Shown one piece after another: positions 41,462-51,679 of a stretch of DNA of 64,000 nt. Positions within the stretch are counted from its first letter, which is position 1; each line of letters starts with the position of its first letter. Where the stretch lies: NCBI GenBank assembly GCA_020736575.1, contig JAGPYM010000081.1, positions 1-64,000 on the forward strand, read 5' to 3'. The translations under genes were made by a program, and so were the position numbers. The stretch comes from Thelonectria olida (Eukaryota; Ascomycota; Sordariomycetes; Hypocreales; Nectriaceae). The notes below the pieces were generated by a model that was not told the DNA's origin, did no database searches, and saw only the letters and a program-made list of their open reading frames with translations.

Positions 41462-43446
41462 ATGCCCAGCATGTTGGCCAGTCTCAGGTCCAGAATCAGA
41501 GGGAAAACCATCAAGCGATTGATGTCCACCAGCTGTGCAATCGTATGACTACCTATCCATGGCCACGGACGGGACATCCGAGCTTTATCTGACTAAGGTT
41601 ACAGTCTTTCTGTCTATACGGCTATGATGCCGGCGTTTTGGGCGGCGTGCAAGAGACGGAGCCCTTTCTCCGCGCTATGGGAGTGAGCACACTTGTCGAA
41701 TACGTGATCCAACTCGGTACTAACAGAGGTTGACTACAAGCATCCAACTGGCACCTATGTGGTTCCCATGATTGCTTCAGCATACACTCTTGCGGCCACA
41801 GTTTGCTCCCTAGCCGTAACCGTTATCGGCATGCCACTCGGACGACGCATGTGCATCCTTCTTGGGAACCTTTTTGTTATCATCGGCGGTAGCCTTCAGG
41901 CATCGGCTTGGTCTGTTAGTCAAATGATTGTCGGCCGTATCTTCTGCGTAAGTGCGATGATGGTTCCCATGTGTCATATTTCGAATGCTAATCGAAGCTA
42001 CCTTGATTAGGGAATCGGCATTGGTGTAGGCTTACCTGTCCTCGCAGGACTGTGATGTGATGGGGCTCAGTTAACCGATGTTAGTTTATTTCGTGCTCGA
42101 TCCCGACGTACCAGGCCGAAATGACCACGGAGCACACCGAACGTGGCCCAGACGTTGCCGTTACATGTGTCTTCCTGGTCTCCGGCGCGGCTATTGCTTA
42201 TTGGATTGACTTTGGATTCACTCGCTTGGACAACCAATTGTCATGGGTAGCCAAGTATTCCGTCATTTTTTCTGAGTGGCCAAGAGCTAATCGTTCTATC
42301 TCAGCGCTTCCCCATTGCCCTCCAGGTGCTATTTGCCGTCTTCGCTGGCGGTATCATGCTTTGTCTCCCAGACACGCCCAGGTGGTACTACGCAAAAGGG
42401 TATGAAGCAGAAGGTGAAGAGACCCTCTGCAGAATCTTCGATGCCGGATCCAACGATCCCAGGGTCCAAGCCATGAAAAATTCCATTCTCGCCAGCATTG
42501 CATTGGAATCTTCTGATGAACGCGGCTTCAACCTGCTGGACTTGCTCTGGGACCGAAGCGACCTCCGCGTTGGTCGCCGTATTAGGATTTCATTTCTCAT
42601 CCTTGCTATCCAACAGATGATGGGTAGGATCTCTCTAACCTCGTGAACTGCCGTTGACTAACGACGGAACTCTCTAGGCATCAATCTTTCTGTCTACTAC
42701 AGCACCGTCATTTTCTCCCAGGTTGGCCTGTCTCCGTTCATGTCACAGCTGCTGGCTGCCCTCATGAATACCCTGTTTGCACTGGGAACGGTACCGCTGG
42801 TTTATACTGTCGAAAGTTTTGGCCGGCGAAACATTCTACTGTACTCTGCTGCGGCCCTCACCGTTTGCATGGTAATCTTTGTTGCCATGATCGGACTCCC
42901 GAACCAATCCCTCGCAACGCAATGGACAGCGGTCGGCGCAATCTTCGTCTATAACACCGTCTTCGGCTATGGTTGGATTGGAATTTGCTGGCTCTATGGC
43001 CCAGAGGTATGCCATTTCTGGCCCATCCTGATAATCACCGAGAACCCCACAGATGCTAATACCGACATCTCAGATTGCGCCTCTCAAGCTTCGTCATGCT
43101 GGAGCTGCAGCTGGCGCCTTTGGAGAATGGTTATTCTCCTTTATCACAGTTTTTGCTGGCGGCATTGCTCTCCAGAATGTGGGATGGAAGATATGGATAT
43201 GGATGGCGCTGTCTTGTTTCGTCGCAATGTTCTTCGTCTACTTCATGTGCCCTGAGGTAAGCTATGACATGCCACTGTCGAGTTATCAGCAATCTAACAC
43301 GAAGCTAGACAACAGGAAAGACTCTGGAGGAGATTGATGTACTCTTTGCTAAAGATGAGGTGAAGCATAGCATCCTGGCAGAGCAAGTCCTTGCCCAAAG
43401 CCATATGGATGAGAAGCCTCACGAGAGCTTTGTTGAGAGCGCTTAG
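41462..43446 (+). CDS. MFS sugar transporter (hexose-transporter type), copy 2
   Basis: Nine exons (41462-41542, 41605-41682, 41729-41947, 42011-42025, 42085-42246, 42305-42623, 42678-43006, 43074-43256, 43309-43446) give 507 residues. One exon is only 15 bases long, but the product reads through as GIGIG-FISCSIPTYQAEM. Sugar-porter signatures: LYGYDAGVLGGV, GRRMCIL, LPDTPRWYYAKG, QQMMGINLSVYY, FGRRNILLYS, and PE...GKTLEEIDVLF at the C-terminus. Layout and several intron positions match transporter 1 at 31369, so the two are paralogues, though not recent ones. It probably imports a sugar or sugar-like compound across the plasma membrane. It is divergent from the OYE gene. Confidence 0.88.
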
Positions 43447-44035
43447 AGCCGCAACAATGCCATCAAGGTGTCTCACTATGGCGTAGGTATTCATGAAAGA
43501 GGCAACTGGGATCACGGCGACTACGCGAAACGTTGTGTTTGTAGTAACTCGGGCCCGCTAGGTCCTTGGCTGATTTAAGACTGAAGCCAGGAGAGCAAGT
43601 GCGGCAGATATACTCTAAACCTGTGGATGCCTGTTCCATGAGTTATAATTACATCTCTTTCAAAGCTCATATATCTTACCTCCTCATCGTGCTACGTGTG
43701 GATACCGAGAGACTTTTCTTAGCAATCTCAGCTCAAGCCTGCTTATTTTCGTACGGCCTTTTAGGCACGAGGTGCATTTACATGTCGAACGAGCCCTTCA
43801 TGCAGTATACCGCGCTATATATGTCGACATAACATCAAACAACTGGACTTAGACTCTTCCCAAGAGGAAGGACACGATTTTGTTCAACTAGGTACCACTA
43901 AAAGATGGGCTCCATTCTGAGAACAACCATTTCTAGACTGCGTAAATGCACATATTTATGATTGAACCATAAAAGCCGATCGGGTTCACGCCGTGCATTT
44001 ATCCTTCAACGTAAAGGGCCGTCATTACCCATCAT
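43447..44035. other. Convergent intergenic stretch
   Basis: It separates two convergent 3' ends. AT-rich, short frames only, nothing recognised. Confidence 0.4.
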
Positions 44036-44575
44036 CTACGTCTCCGAATCCCTAATGACCATACCATCCTCGCCGCCCATAACCTTGGAGGCATCCCCCA
44101 CGACTAAATTCTCATAACCGACCATGTACGTCATTGGCAATGCCATGAACCTGTTGCAGTCGTCGCTTAGAGCTGCTGCATATTCTTTGCTATTATAGAA
44201 GGCCAGCCAGTCATCCCAGGTTCGTACCCAGAGCTGGGCGCACCCGTCATATTCCAACACGTTTTCGCCTAGAGCCCGAGCTCTTTCCTTCATTTCCGGT
44301 GTCTGATGATGCTGTATTATTATTAGCATACACTTCAGCTTTAGCGCATAGGAAAGGTATACCTGAGCGTATCGAACAATGTGGTGTTGAAAGGCCTTGG
44401 TGGCCACAGCCAAGTCGGCGTGGACTGTTTGCCAATGGCCAAAAAATGTTTCATAGTCGATGGAATCAATCTTTTTGAAATAAACCGACACCTTGATGCA
44501 TGGCTGGAAGTTGGGCTTGGAGCCGTAATCCAGCCGGGGGTGGGTGAATTGGTGTTCAATCTTTTGCCACGGCAC
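44036..44575 (-). CDS. EthD-domain protein
   Basis: Two exons (44575-44363 and 44311-44036) separated by a 51-base intron (GTATAC donor) give about 162 residues. The intron keeps the frame open if unspliced, so it is easy to miss. The opening KVSVYFKKIDSIDYETFFGHW then HADLA matches the EthD ferredoxin-like alpha/beta-barrel family (YF.R...S.EEF..HW...H). Related fungal proteins act as small dehydratases, cyclases or decarboxylases in polyketide pathways, and bacterial EthD supports ether degradation. No catalytic assignment is possible here. It could serve the oxidative genes to its left or the PKS 13 kb to its right. Confidence 0.75.
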   Translation of the reverse strand: MPWQKIEHQFTHPRLDYGSKPNFQPCIKVSVYFKKIDSIDYETFFGHWQTVHADLAVATKAFQHHIVRYAQVYLSYALKLKCMLIIIQHHQTPEMKERARALGENVLEYDGCAQLWVRTWDDWLAFYNSKEYAAALSDDCNRFMALPMTYMVGYENLVVGDASKVMGGEDGMVIRDSET

Positions 44576-44930
44576 GTTAAGACGTCGAATTGATTTTGGG
44601 GTGTATTATGTTCTTGAAACCTGAAGAAACATCAATCATGGGAAGTTGGCATTCCCACAAGCAACACATCCCATCTTAATTATAGCTCAGCTCTCTAGTG
44701 AGGGGAATATGCGGAGAAGCCAGGATTTCAATATCCGCGGAATTAAAATCCGGGGTTCCAGGCTCGAGTCGAGGTGGCAAATTAATTGTTGTATCGGGTC
44801 GGTAGTCTCGAGAGGGGGACTCATATAACGTCAAAGGAAGAACATTTCCATAGCTATTAGTTAGACAAGCAAGAAGCACATAAACACACACAATATTACA
44901 CCAAGTACCTATTTCTCAGAGTTGAAGTTA
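44576..44930. other. Short intergenic stretch
   Basis: Upstream region of the EthD gene and 3' flank of the glucosidase. Nothing else seen. Confidence 0.35.
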
Positions 44931-46901
44931 TTATAGTATAAGATATCTCCAAGTTTTTGACAACGTTTTCGCAGAATTCTTTGGTATGCGCTTGTATCCA
45001 TTGTCGCGGTCAACATAAGTGACTCCAAATCGTGGCTTGTACCCATTGTCCCATTCTAGGTTACTGTGTAAACGTCTTAGCACGCGTTGGAATGTTGCAC
45101 ATCATAGAAACTTACTCAAGCAGACTCCAGGCATGGTAGCCCATCATCGAAACACCGTGATACTTTATAGCATCGCACATGGCCCGGATATACAGATGGA
45201 AGAACTCCTGACGATGCGTGTCGTTAATAATATCTGCCAGCACCATCTTCGACTCATGCTCTACCGGGTATCCATTCTCGTACACAATGACAGGCATATT
45301 CAGATCCTTTGCGTATGTGTTCCAACAATGGATGAGAAGATTCTTAAATCCCCAGGGAACTGCATCGACTTCATCAGTGATCATTCAGCAGGTGAGCGAA
45401 AATAACTTACCGGTATGAGGATGGCCATTCTCTCCACGTCTTCCGATGGGCTTTCCGTTTCTGTAATGAGTCTTCTCCACATCGTCCAGGTCTCGGAAAG
45501 TCGTTGCCGTGTTTGGATCGTGTAGTTTGCCAGTGGCGTACATTGTCCCATAGTGATTGATAGCGAAGCTACTTGACTATAAGAAGATATAAAATTCTCG
45601 GGACTGGTATCGGCTTACAAATCGGCGGATCCTTTCAGCAGGTCGAGTTCTTCTTTCGTCAAACGAGGGAACAAATCGCCGTAATGATCCCATGCACCCG
45701 TTTGGGTGCCCTTGACTGCCGAGGTTCAATATATGTCGGAGCCACGGTATGCGCTCACTTACAGATTGGTAGAGCAAACCATCCCAAGGATCGACTCTCG
45801 GAGATTTCGGCTGCCGTTTTTGCTTCTAGGGAATCATCAATAGGTTCCACCCAGTCATAGTTCTATCGACATATTAGGACCCTGAGATTGAGTAAATCTG
45901 CAAATCTTAATGTTCTTACGAGCGCAATGCCAATTTGACCTCCCTGCGTCTCTTGGAATTTGTTGCGGTAGAGCCGCACAACGTAACCATGAACTAACAA
46001 GGTATTGTGGCCAACTCTTGAACCACGTATCAGCAGGAAATCAAGACGCCAAGGACAAGGAAACTTGCCTAAAAAAGTCGGCCGTTGTGCAGCGTTCAAC
46101 AAGACCTTCGTAAGCAAGAGATGTGAAGATCCAGGGCTAAAGGCATATGGTTAGGGGGTAGATTGATAGGGTGACAGCGTCGTCGTGAACTCACCTCATT
46201 GATGGTCAGCCATCTTTTCACCCGGTCACCAAACCGCTCAAAGCAGATTTCCGCATAGGACACGAAGTCCTCAATTAGATGTCTCGGGTCTTGAGCGGAG
46301 AAGCCGCAGTATCGGTTTTCCAGCTCAAGGGGAGTGTCATAGTGATGCAAAGTAACCGTCGGCTCGATATTGGCTGCGATCAGAGCGTTGATCTAGTTGA
46401 GACATTGTTAGTGGGCAACCAAAGATTGGATGGGCCATGAGAGTCTCTACCAATTTGTTATAATACTCGACACCTTCTTCGTTGACTTGGTCGGGTTTTC
46501 CACCTGCAAGACTCTTGAGTTAGCCTTCTTGAGCCAGGTTGGTAGTGAGGGTGAGAATGGCCTACCTAAAGGCTTGATGCGCGACCATGAAATCGAGAAA
46601 CGATACGAACTGCAACCGTACTGCTTCAGAAGCTTGACATCTTCTTCCCACAGATAATACGAGCGGCAAGCGTCATCGCCCTTATCAGGGTAGTCACTTA
46701 GCATCCGATCCCAATTACAAGGGCCTCGACCACCCTTGGACGTGCCACCTTCAATCTGATATGCTGAAGACCTAGCACTTGGTCAGTCGACCCATCCGTC
46801 ACGGGGCCGCATTGCGTTGAGACTTACGCGTAGCCATGAAGAAAGTCTTTTGGCAAGATGCCCGCATATTCGGGATGATCAGTAATCTTGTCGAATGCCA
46901 T
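44931..46901 (-). CDS. GH1 beta-glucosidase (intracellular)
   Basis: Eleven exons give a continuous glycoside hydrolase family 1 protein beginning [17 protein letters not shown]. Sequence marks: [43 protein letters not shown], the acid/base glutamate in [19 protein letters not shown], and the nucleophile glutamate in VIVYENGYP (tyrosine replaces the usual threonine of TENG), then [13 protein letters not shown]. No signal peptide is present, so it acts on imported glycosides. One intron (46068-46017) has a consensus GC donor (AG|GCAAGT). The gene is divergent from an oligosaccharide-transporter gene 475 bases away, the usual pairing for uptake and intracellular cleavage of cellobiose, lactose or plant aryl-glucosides. 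I saw no frameshift across the splices. Confidence 0.88.
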
Positions 46902-47126
46902 TGCGTTGAGACCACGATGGTTAAGGCGAGCCACGAGATTAGATTCTGGTTACTGTTTTATACATATTTGAGACTCCTTGCAAAGGATCTACTATCATGA
47001 ACACGCAGCAAGCCGCCGGCCGTTGATCACAACTGGTTAGTTTAACTCGATGGCGTGGGTCTGTTTGGGCAAGAGGTGTTGAACAGGGCTCTGGTTGGCC
47101 GACTCTGGGCTTATCTCGCGCCCGCA

Positions 47127-47145
47127 CGGCCGAGTCACGGACGAG
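47127..47145. repeat. 19-base direct repeat, copy 1 (CCG-N5-CGG)
   Basis: CGGCCGAGTCACGGACGAG, identical to 47195-47213; start-to-start distance 68 bases. Candidate operator for the adjacent Zn2Cys6 regulator. Confidence 0.7.
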
Positions 47146-47194
47146 TTGATTCGCAATCCCATCATGTTACTCAATTCGATTGAGGGGAGATGCG

Positions 47195-47213
47195 CGGCCG
47201 AGTCACGGACGAG
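47195..47213. repeat. 19-base direct repeat, copy 2 (CCG-N5-CGG)
   Basis: Exact second copy of the repeat at 47127-47145, nearer to the transporter gene. Confidence 0.7.
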
Positions 47214-47376
47214 GTGGAGTTTGCCCAACCTCTTGGTGCTACAGCGAGGCCATCACTAGTGCTGAAAGAAATCGTATAATTGTGACCAAATACCGCCTGT
47301 ATTCCTAGACGTTCCTTCTCACGCACCCCGCTAATCCCCATTATATTCCCCATTACAACCCGGCAGTTCAATCAGA

Positions 47377-49065
47377 ATGGCGGTCTCGACTGGTGCAGCG
47401 GCCACTACCACCGCATGGGCCAAGGATGCTCTCCCCTGGTGGAAGGATCGTGGGCTCCGAAAGTTGGTCCTTTGGCAGATGTGTATCCTTTTCTCCCAGT
47501 TTCTTGTGGGGTACGACGAGGTCATTGTTGGCTCTTTTCAGGCCATGCAGCCCTGGAAACAAGGTACGTTGCTCTGATCTCTCTGCGAGTAGTGCACCAC
47601 GGCAGTTACTGAGACGACCCAATGCAAAGCAATGGGCAACCCAAGCTCGAGCGATGTTGGTCTGATTACGTCCATCACATTTGTCGGAGGCTTTGCTGGC
47701 GCTCTTGTAGCAGCAGTTCCCGCGGACCGATTCGGGCGACGACCGGCGATGGCACTCGGCATCGGCATGGAAATCATTGGATCCATTCTTCAAGCCGCCG
47801 CTCCGAGCCGCGGAATCTTCATTGCTGGTCGGTTTGTGCTCGGCTGTGGGCTGAGCTTCACCACCACTGCCGGTCCCAGTCTTCTCAACGAGCTCGCTCA
47901 CCCTCGGCTTCGAGGACGAATTGCTGCTGCGGTACGGAATACGAATGACGGGTTTTAAGTTGGGAGTGTTGTGACTAACGATGGATAGTTCAATGTGTTG
48001 TGGTATCTTGGCTCGATCCTTGCCTCCTGGCTGACATTTGGCACCGGACACCTCACTACTAATTGGTCTTGGCGCATTCCTTCCATTGTCCAGTCCGTTG
48101 CTCCCAGCCTCCTGTTTGTTGCAATTCTTTTTATTCCCGAGTCTCCTCGTTGGCTGTACTCGAAAGGTCGCGTCGCTGAGGCTCAGGCTCTTCTCGTCAA
48201 ATATCATGGCAACGGCGACGAAGGTGCCGCCATTGTTGTTCTCGAGCTGCAAGAAATCGATGAAGCCTTGACTAGAGAACGGGAAGAGCAAATTGACTCA
48301 TGGCGTAACGTCCTTCGCTCGCGTGCGAATCGCAAACGCTTTGGCATCGTCATATCCGTATCAGTTTTGACACTCTGGAATGGTCAGGGAGCCATAACCT
48401 ACTATTTCTCGCCAATCCTCACCAGCGTTGGTATCACTACAACCAATCAACAAACGGGTATTAATGGCGGAATGTCGATTTGGAACTTCCTGTGTTCTGC
48501 TCTAGGAGCGTACTTGGTGGACCGAATTGGACGGCGACCTCTTTGGCTGGCCTCATTCATTGGTCTCATCTTGGCCAACATCCCTCTCATCGTATCCAAC
48601 GCCATGTACGTGGACCACGGATCGAAGTCTGCCGCATATGCAGTGGTGGTATTCATGTTTTTCTACAATGCAGCATTTAATATCGCCTGCAATCCGCTGC
48701 TGTACTGCTATACTCCAGAGATCTTACCCTACAGCATTAGGACCCGTGGCCTAGCACTGCAAATTCTCGTCAGCCAGGCCGCTCTTACCGTCAATCAGTA
48801 CGTCAACCCCATTGCCCTGGATAGCATTGGATATTGGCTTTTTGTCTTCTATTTGGGCGTCTGCATCATGGGACTGGCCATCATCTGGTTTACCTTTCCG
48901 GAAACAAAAGGGTACAATCTCGAAGAGCTTGGTGCCCTCTTTGATGACGATAACACGGTCCTGAAACTGCAGGAGCGTAGTATTCTTCATGGGAAGGACC
49001 CCGAAGCCGGTCACACTGGCGATATGGAAATTGTGAAGGCCGTTGACTGCAAGGCTCGAGGATGA
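47377..49065 (+). CDS. MFS oligosaccharide transporter (lactose permease / cellodextrin type)
   Basis: Three exons (47377-47563, 47630-47931, 47989-49065) give 521 residues with about twelve helices. Features: FLVGYDEVIVGSFQ in helix 1, ADRFGRRPAMALG, GRFVLGCGLSF, IPESPRWLYSKGR, a central loop with ALTREREEQIDSWR, NGQGAITYYFSPIL, DRIGRRPLWLA, and FPETKGYNLEELGALF. The set (including WNGQG in place of QQ.TG) is that of the LAC12/CDT-like branch of sugar porters, which carry lactose, cellobiose and cellodextrins. Its divergent pairing with an intracellular GH1 enzyme supports disaccharide or beta-glucoside import. It differs from the two hexose-type transporters in the window. Confidence 0.9.
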
Positions 49066-49447
49066 CAAAGACTCGGAATTCCTGTATCAAGTCTTAAGTG
49101 AGCGCAGTGCTTTTGCCAGTCTATGGGATCTATCCAAGTACGAATACAACCTGCAACTTGATCTGCACTGTTTTAATACGCCGCTGTAAAATGATTGATT
49201 ACCTCCATGGTGACATAATACTTTCTGGATCCCATCTTCAACGTCCTGTCAAGGGTCGAGAAATGAGATCATGAGCCTGCCGGATCTTGGGAGGCGGGAC
49301 AGGTCACGTGAAGTTGTCAAAGATAAACCGACCTCATTTGACCTGCACCAACTTGCAATCAACATCTCCATACGTTTACGCTTTCTCTGCGACTTGCCCC
49401 CAGCTCCTTCACCCCTGCTGATCGAGGCTGCCCTGAATCGTTCAGAA
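49066..49447. other. Intergenic, promoter of Zn2Cys6 regulator 3
   Basis: The frame of the next gene is open upstream to 49271, but that part has no family character and is read as 5' untranslated. No motif noted. Confidence 0.4.
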
Positions 49448-51153
49448 ATGGCCTCTGAGCCACCAAGATCGACCCAAAGAGCACCCTTGTCCTGCTCTCA
49501 ATGCTACAAGCGCAAGATCCGATGCGACAAGAAGTCCCCTTGCAAGTCATGCATCGCTCGCGGCATTGCCTTGGAATGCAAGAGGGAGACTGTGCAAGTC
49601 AGAGGTCGCATTTACGCCGGGTCTAATGACCAGTCTGACCGCAGCTACAGTGACCTTGTTCAAGAAAACATTCGCCTGAGGGCTCTCATCGCAGGATCCC
49701 AACAGCAACGCCACGACACGGAAGTCTCAGAAGCCAACAGCGACATCTGCCAACTGAGCGAGAGCCGAGTTGCGCAGGCGGAAAGACTACTATTCAACCG
49801 TATTGCCCAAACGTCAAAGCCGAGGTCGGTCAAGCAGTACAGCAACGTTCTGATACCTTCAAAATCTGTCAGCGACGGAGTTGTTGCCTACGGCTTGCAG
49901 CGGACCTTCTGGCTTCATTTTGCACTCTTTATTCCCGAATTTCAGCAAGAGTACGGCGACTTTTGGGCTCGATACTCAGAGGACCAGTCATATGAACACA
50001 CGCATCCGTTTTGGCTTGCCATTTACTTTTCGGTTCTGGCTTCCGCTCTCCTCTTCATGGGCGATGAACAGGTAGCTTGTCTTGGATCCAATGTCAAACG
50101 GACAGATCTGCTGCAGAACTGGTATGAGTCTGCTCTCTTTTTCTTGGACACGGGAGACTTCACTCAAAGGTCCGACACTCGAGTTGTCAAGTCTATTGCA
50201 ATACTGGGAACCTTGTTTACCTGCATGGGGGATAACGCCCGGTACAAAGCCCTCTGGTCAGTCGCTCTTCACCAAGCTCAGGAGATTGGCATGCATCAGG
50301 AATCTTTGAACCAGGGAGAGACGTATTCGCAGCAGCAGACAAGGAGGCGTCTCTGGTGGACGCTCGTTGTGTGCGAGTGGCTTCCCGTCCCCCTGCACAT
50401 CCCGTTTGTCAATGACTTCGACTTCGACTGCAAGGTACCTGATGAGGTGGATGATGAAGAGCTTGCCAATGTCGGAGGAGGATCTCGCCTTGCAAGATCC
50501 CGACCCCGTGGGATAAGGTATCACATTGCCATGATACAAATAGCTCGTATTTCCTACCAGCTCCACTATCGACTACGGTTGAAGGGATGGAAGCGCGCCG
50601 AGCTTACAAGGTCTGTCTTTGCAGCAGATGAGGAGCTGGCCGATCTGATTAATGATTTGCCCGCCTATCTCCAATTTAGCGAGGCACCAACAGAGAGCAC
50701 CAGGAAACGAGACGAACTGTACATTTGGATTCCATGGCAGAGGAGGAGCTTGACACAAGTTCTACTATACTATCGGATGGCCATTGCTCGTACCCTACAA
50801 GAGCATTGGCTCGAGGGGTCATTAGCCAGTGCAAGGACTAGAGCAATCTGCAAGTCATCAGCCCAAGCCCTCATTTACTCCACGACAGAGGAGTTGTTGG
50901 ATGCTTCCAAACTTCGTCCTTGGTAAGCATCAGTCCCCTTTTATCCAACTTGCACTGACAAACCTTGACTAGGGCTTTGATATCACATGTCTTTTCCGCC
51001 ACAGCGACGTTGTTTTTAGAGTCGGAGGGTGAAGATGACGATGTTTGGGGTGAGATCAAGCAAGGCATTAGGTTTTTAACGCAAATGCAATCCGATGCAA
51101 TTGTAGCTAGGTATAGCTTAGAGATTTTACATCAAGAATTTAATTTGATGTAG
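49448..51153 (+). CDS. Zn2Cys6 transcription factor beside the glucosidase/transporter pair
   Basis: Two exons (49448-50922 and 50973-51153) give 551 residues starting MASEPPRST. The binuclear cluster is CSQCYKRKIRCDKKSPCKSC then ECKRE, followed by a short coiled coil (SDLVQENIRLRALI). The fungal_trans domain reads FALFIPEFQQEYGDFW, YFSVLASALLFMGDEQ, LHQAQEIGMHQ and RRLWWTLVVCEWLPV. The exon 2 end (RPWALISHVFSATATLFLES) shows that the splice is right. Similar regulators sit beside sugar or secondary-metabolite genes. Its location next to the GH1/transporter pair and the CCG-N5-CGG repeats in their promoter makes it the likely local regulator; that is inference. Confidence 0.88.
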
Positions 51154-51679
51154 CTTCCACATTTAAAGATATGATTGATATACAACACGAACTCAAACAT
51201 AGTTTGCTGATATAGGTAGTTAGTTAATGCTGATGCTCATTTCTATGATATGATTGACGAGCAGTCAAATTGGGTTACTCCTCTTCAATCTTCTGCTCGA
51301 CTACTCTGTACGGAGTACTTAATGCTTCTATGTTGTGGGTTTGCGGCAGAAGCGAAAAGATGCCACTTTGCCAGCACTGATATCTGGTCATATGGGGAAT
51401 ACACAAAGATTACTCCGTAAATTGAAGAACAAATCCTATTTTTAACCCAAGCCCTCATCTTAAAAGTTCAGCTCTCGAGTGGGGGATGCAGCCACAGCCG
51501 ACTAACAACCTCAGCTCAAGCAAGCCAAGACACCCAACACTCTCTAAGCGCCAGCGTCACTTGGATGAAGCCTTAAATTGAGTCCTCGTCGCCTGATAAA
51601 TCCTACATCTCAGCAATCTGTCTCTCCTTCGTCTCAACTCTTACCCACGCTCATTATTGGCAATCCATCGACTTTCGAC
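51154..51679. other. Intergenic, AT-rich
   Basis: The 3' flank of regulator 3 and the promoter of the membrane-protein gene. A near-palindrome TACTCTGTACGGAGTA lies near 51303-51318. No gene seen. Confidence 0.4.

Larger units (their letters stand above)
46902..47376. promoter_or_regulatory. Shared divergent promoter, glucosidase / oligosaccharide transporter
   Basis: This 475-base region is the only promoter space for both genes. It contains two exact copies of a 19-base repeat (47127-47145 and 47195-47213) that each hold CCG-AGTCA-CGG, an everted CCG-N5-CGG of the kind bound by Zn2Cys6 dimers. Confidence 0.6.

Noticed and set aside
47368..48291. 307-codon minus-strand frame across the oligosaccharide transporter
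   Set aside because: Antisense shadow; the plus strand encodes a complete MFS protein with matching splice sites.
51303..51318. Near-palindrome TACTCTGTACGGAGTA as a terminator or operator
   Set aside because: A single imperfect copy in AT-rich intergenic DNA with no repeat elsewhere in the window that I could tie to genes.
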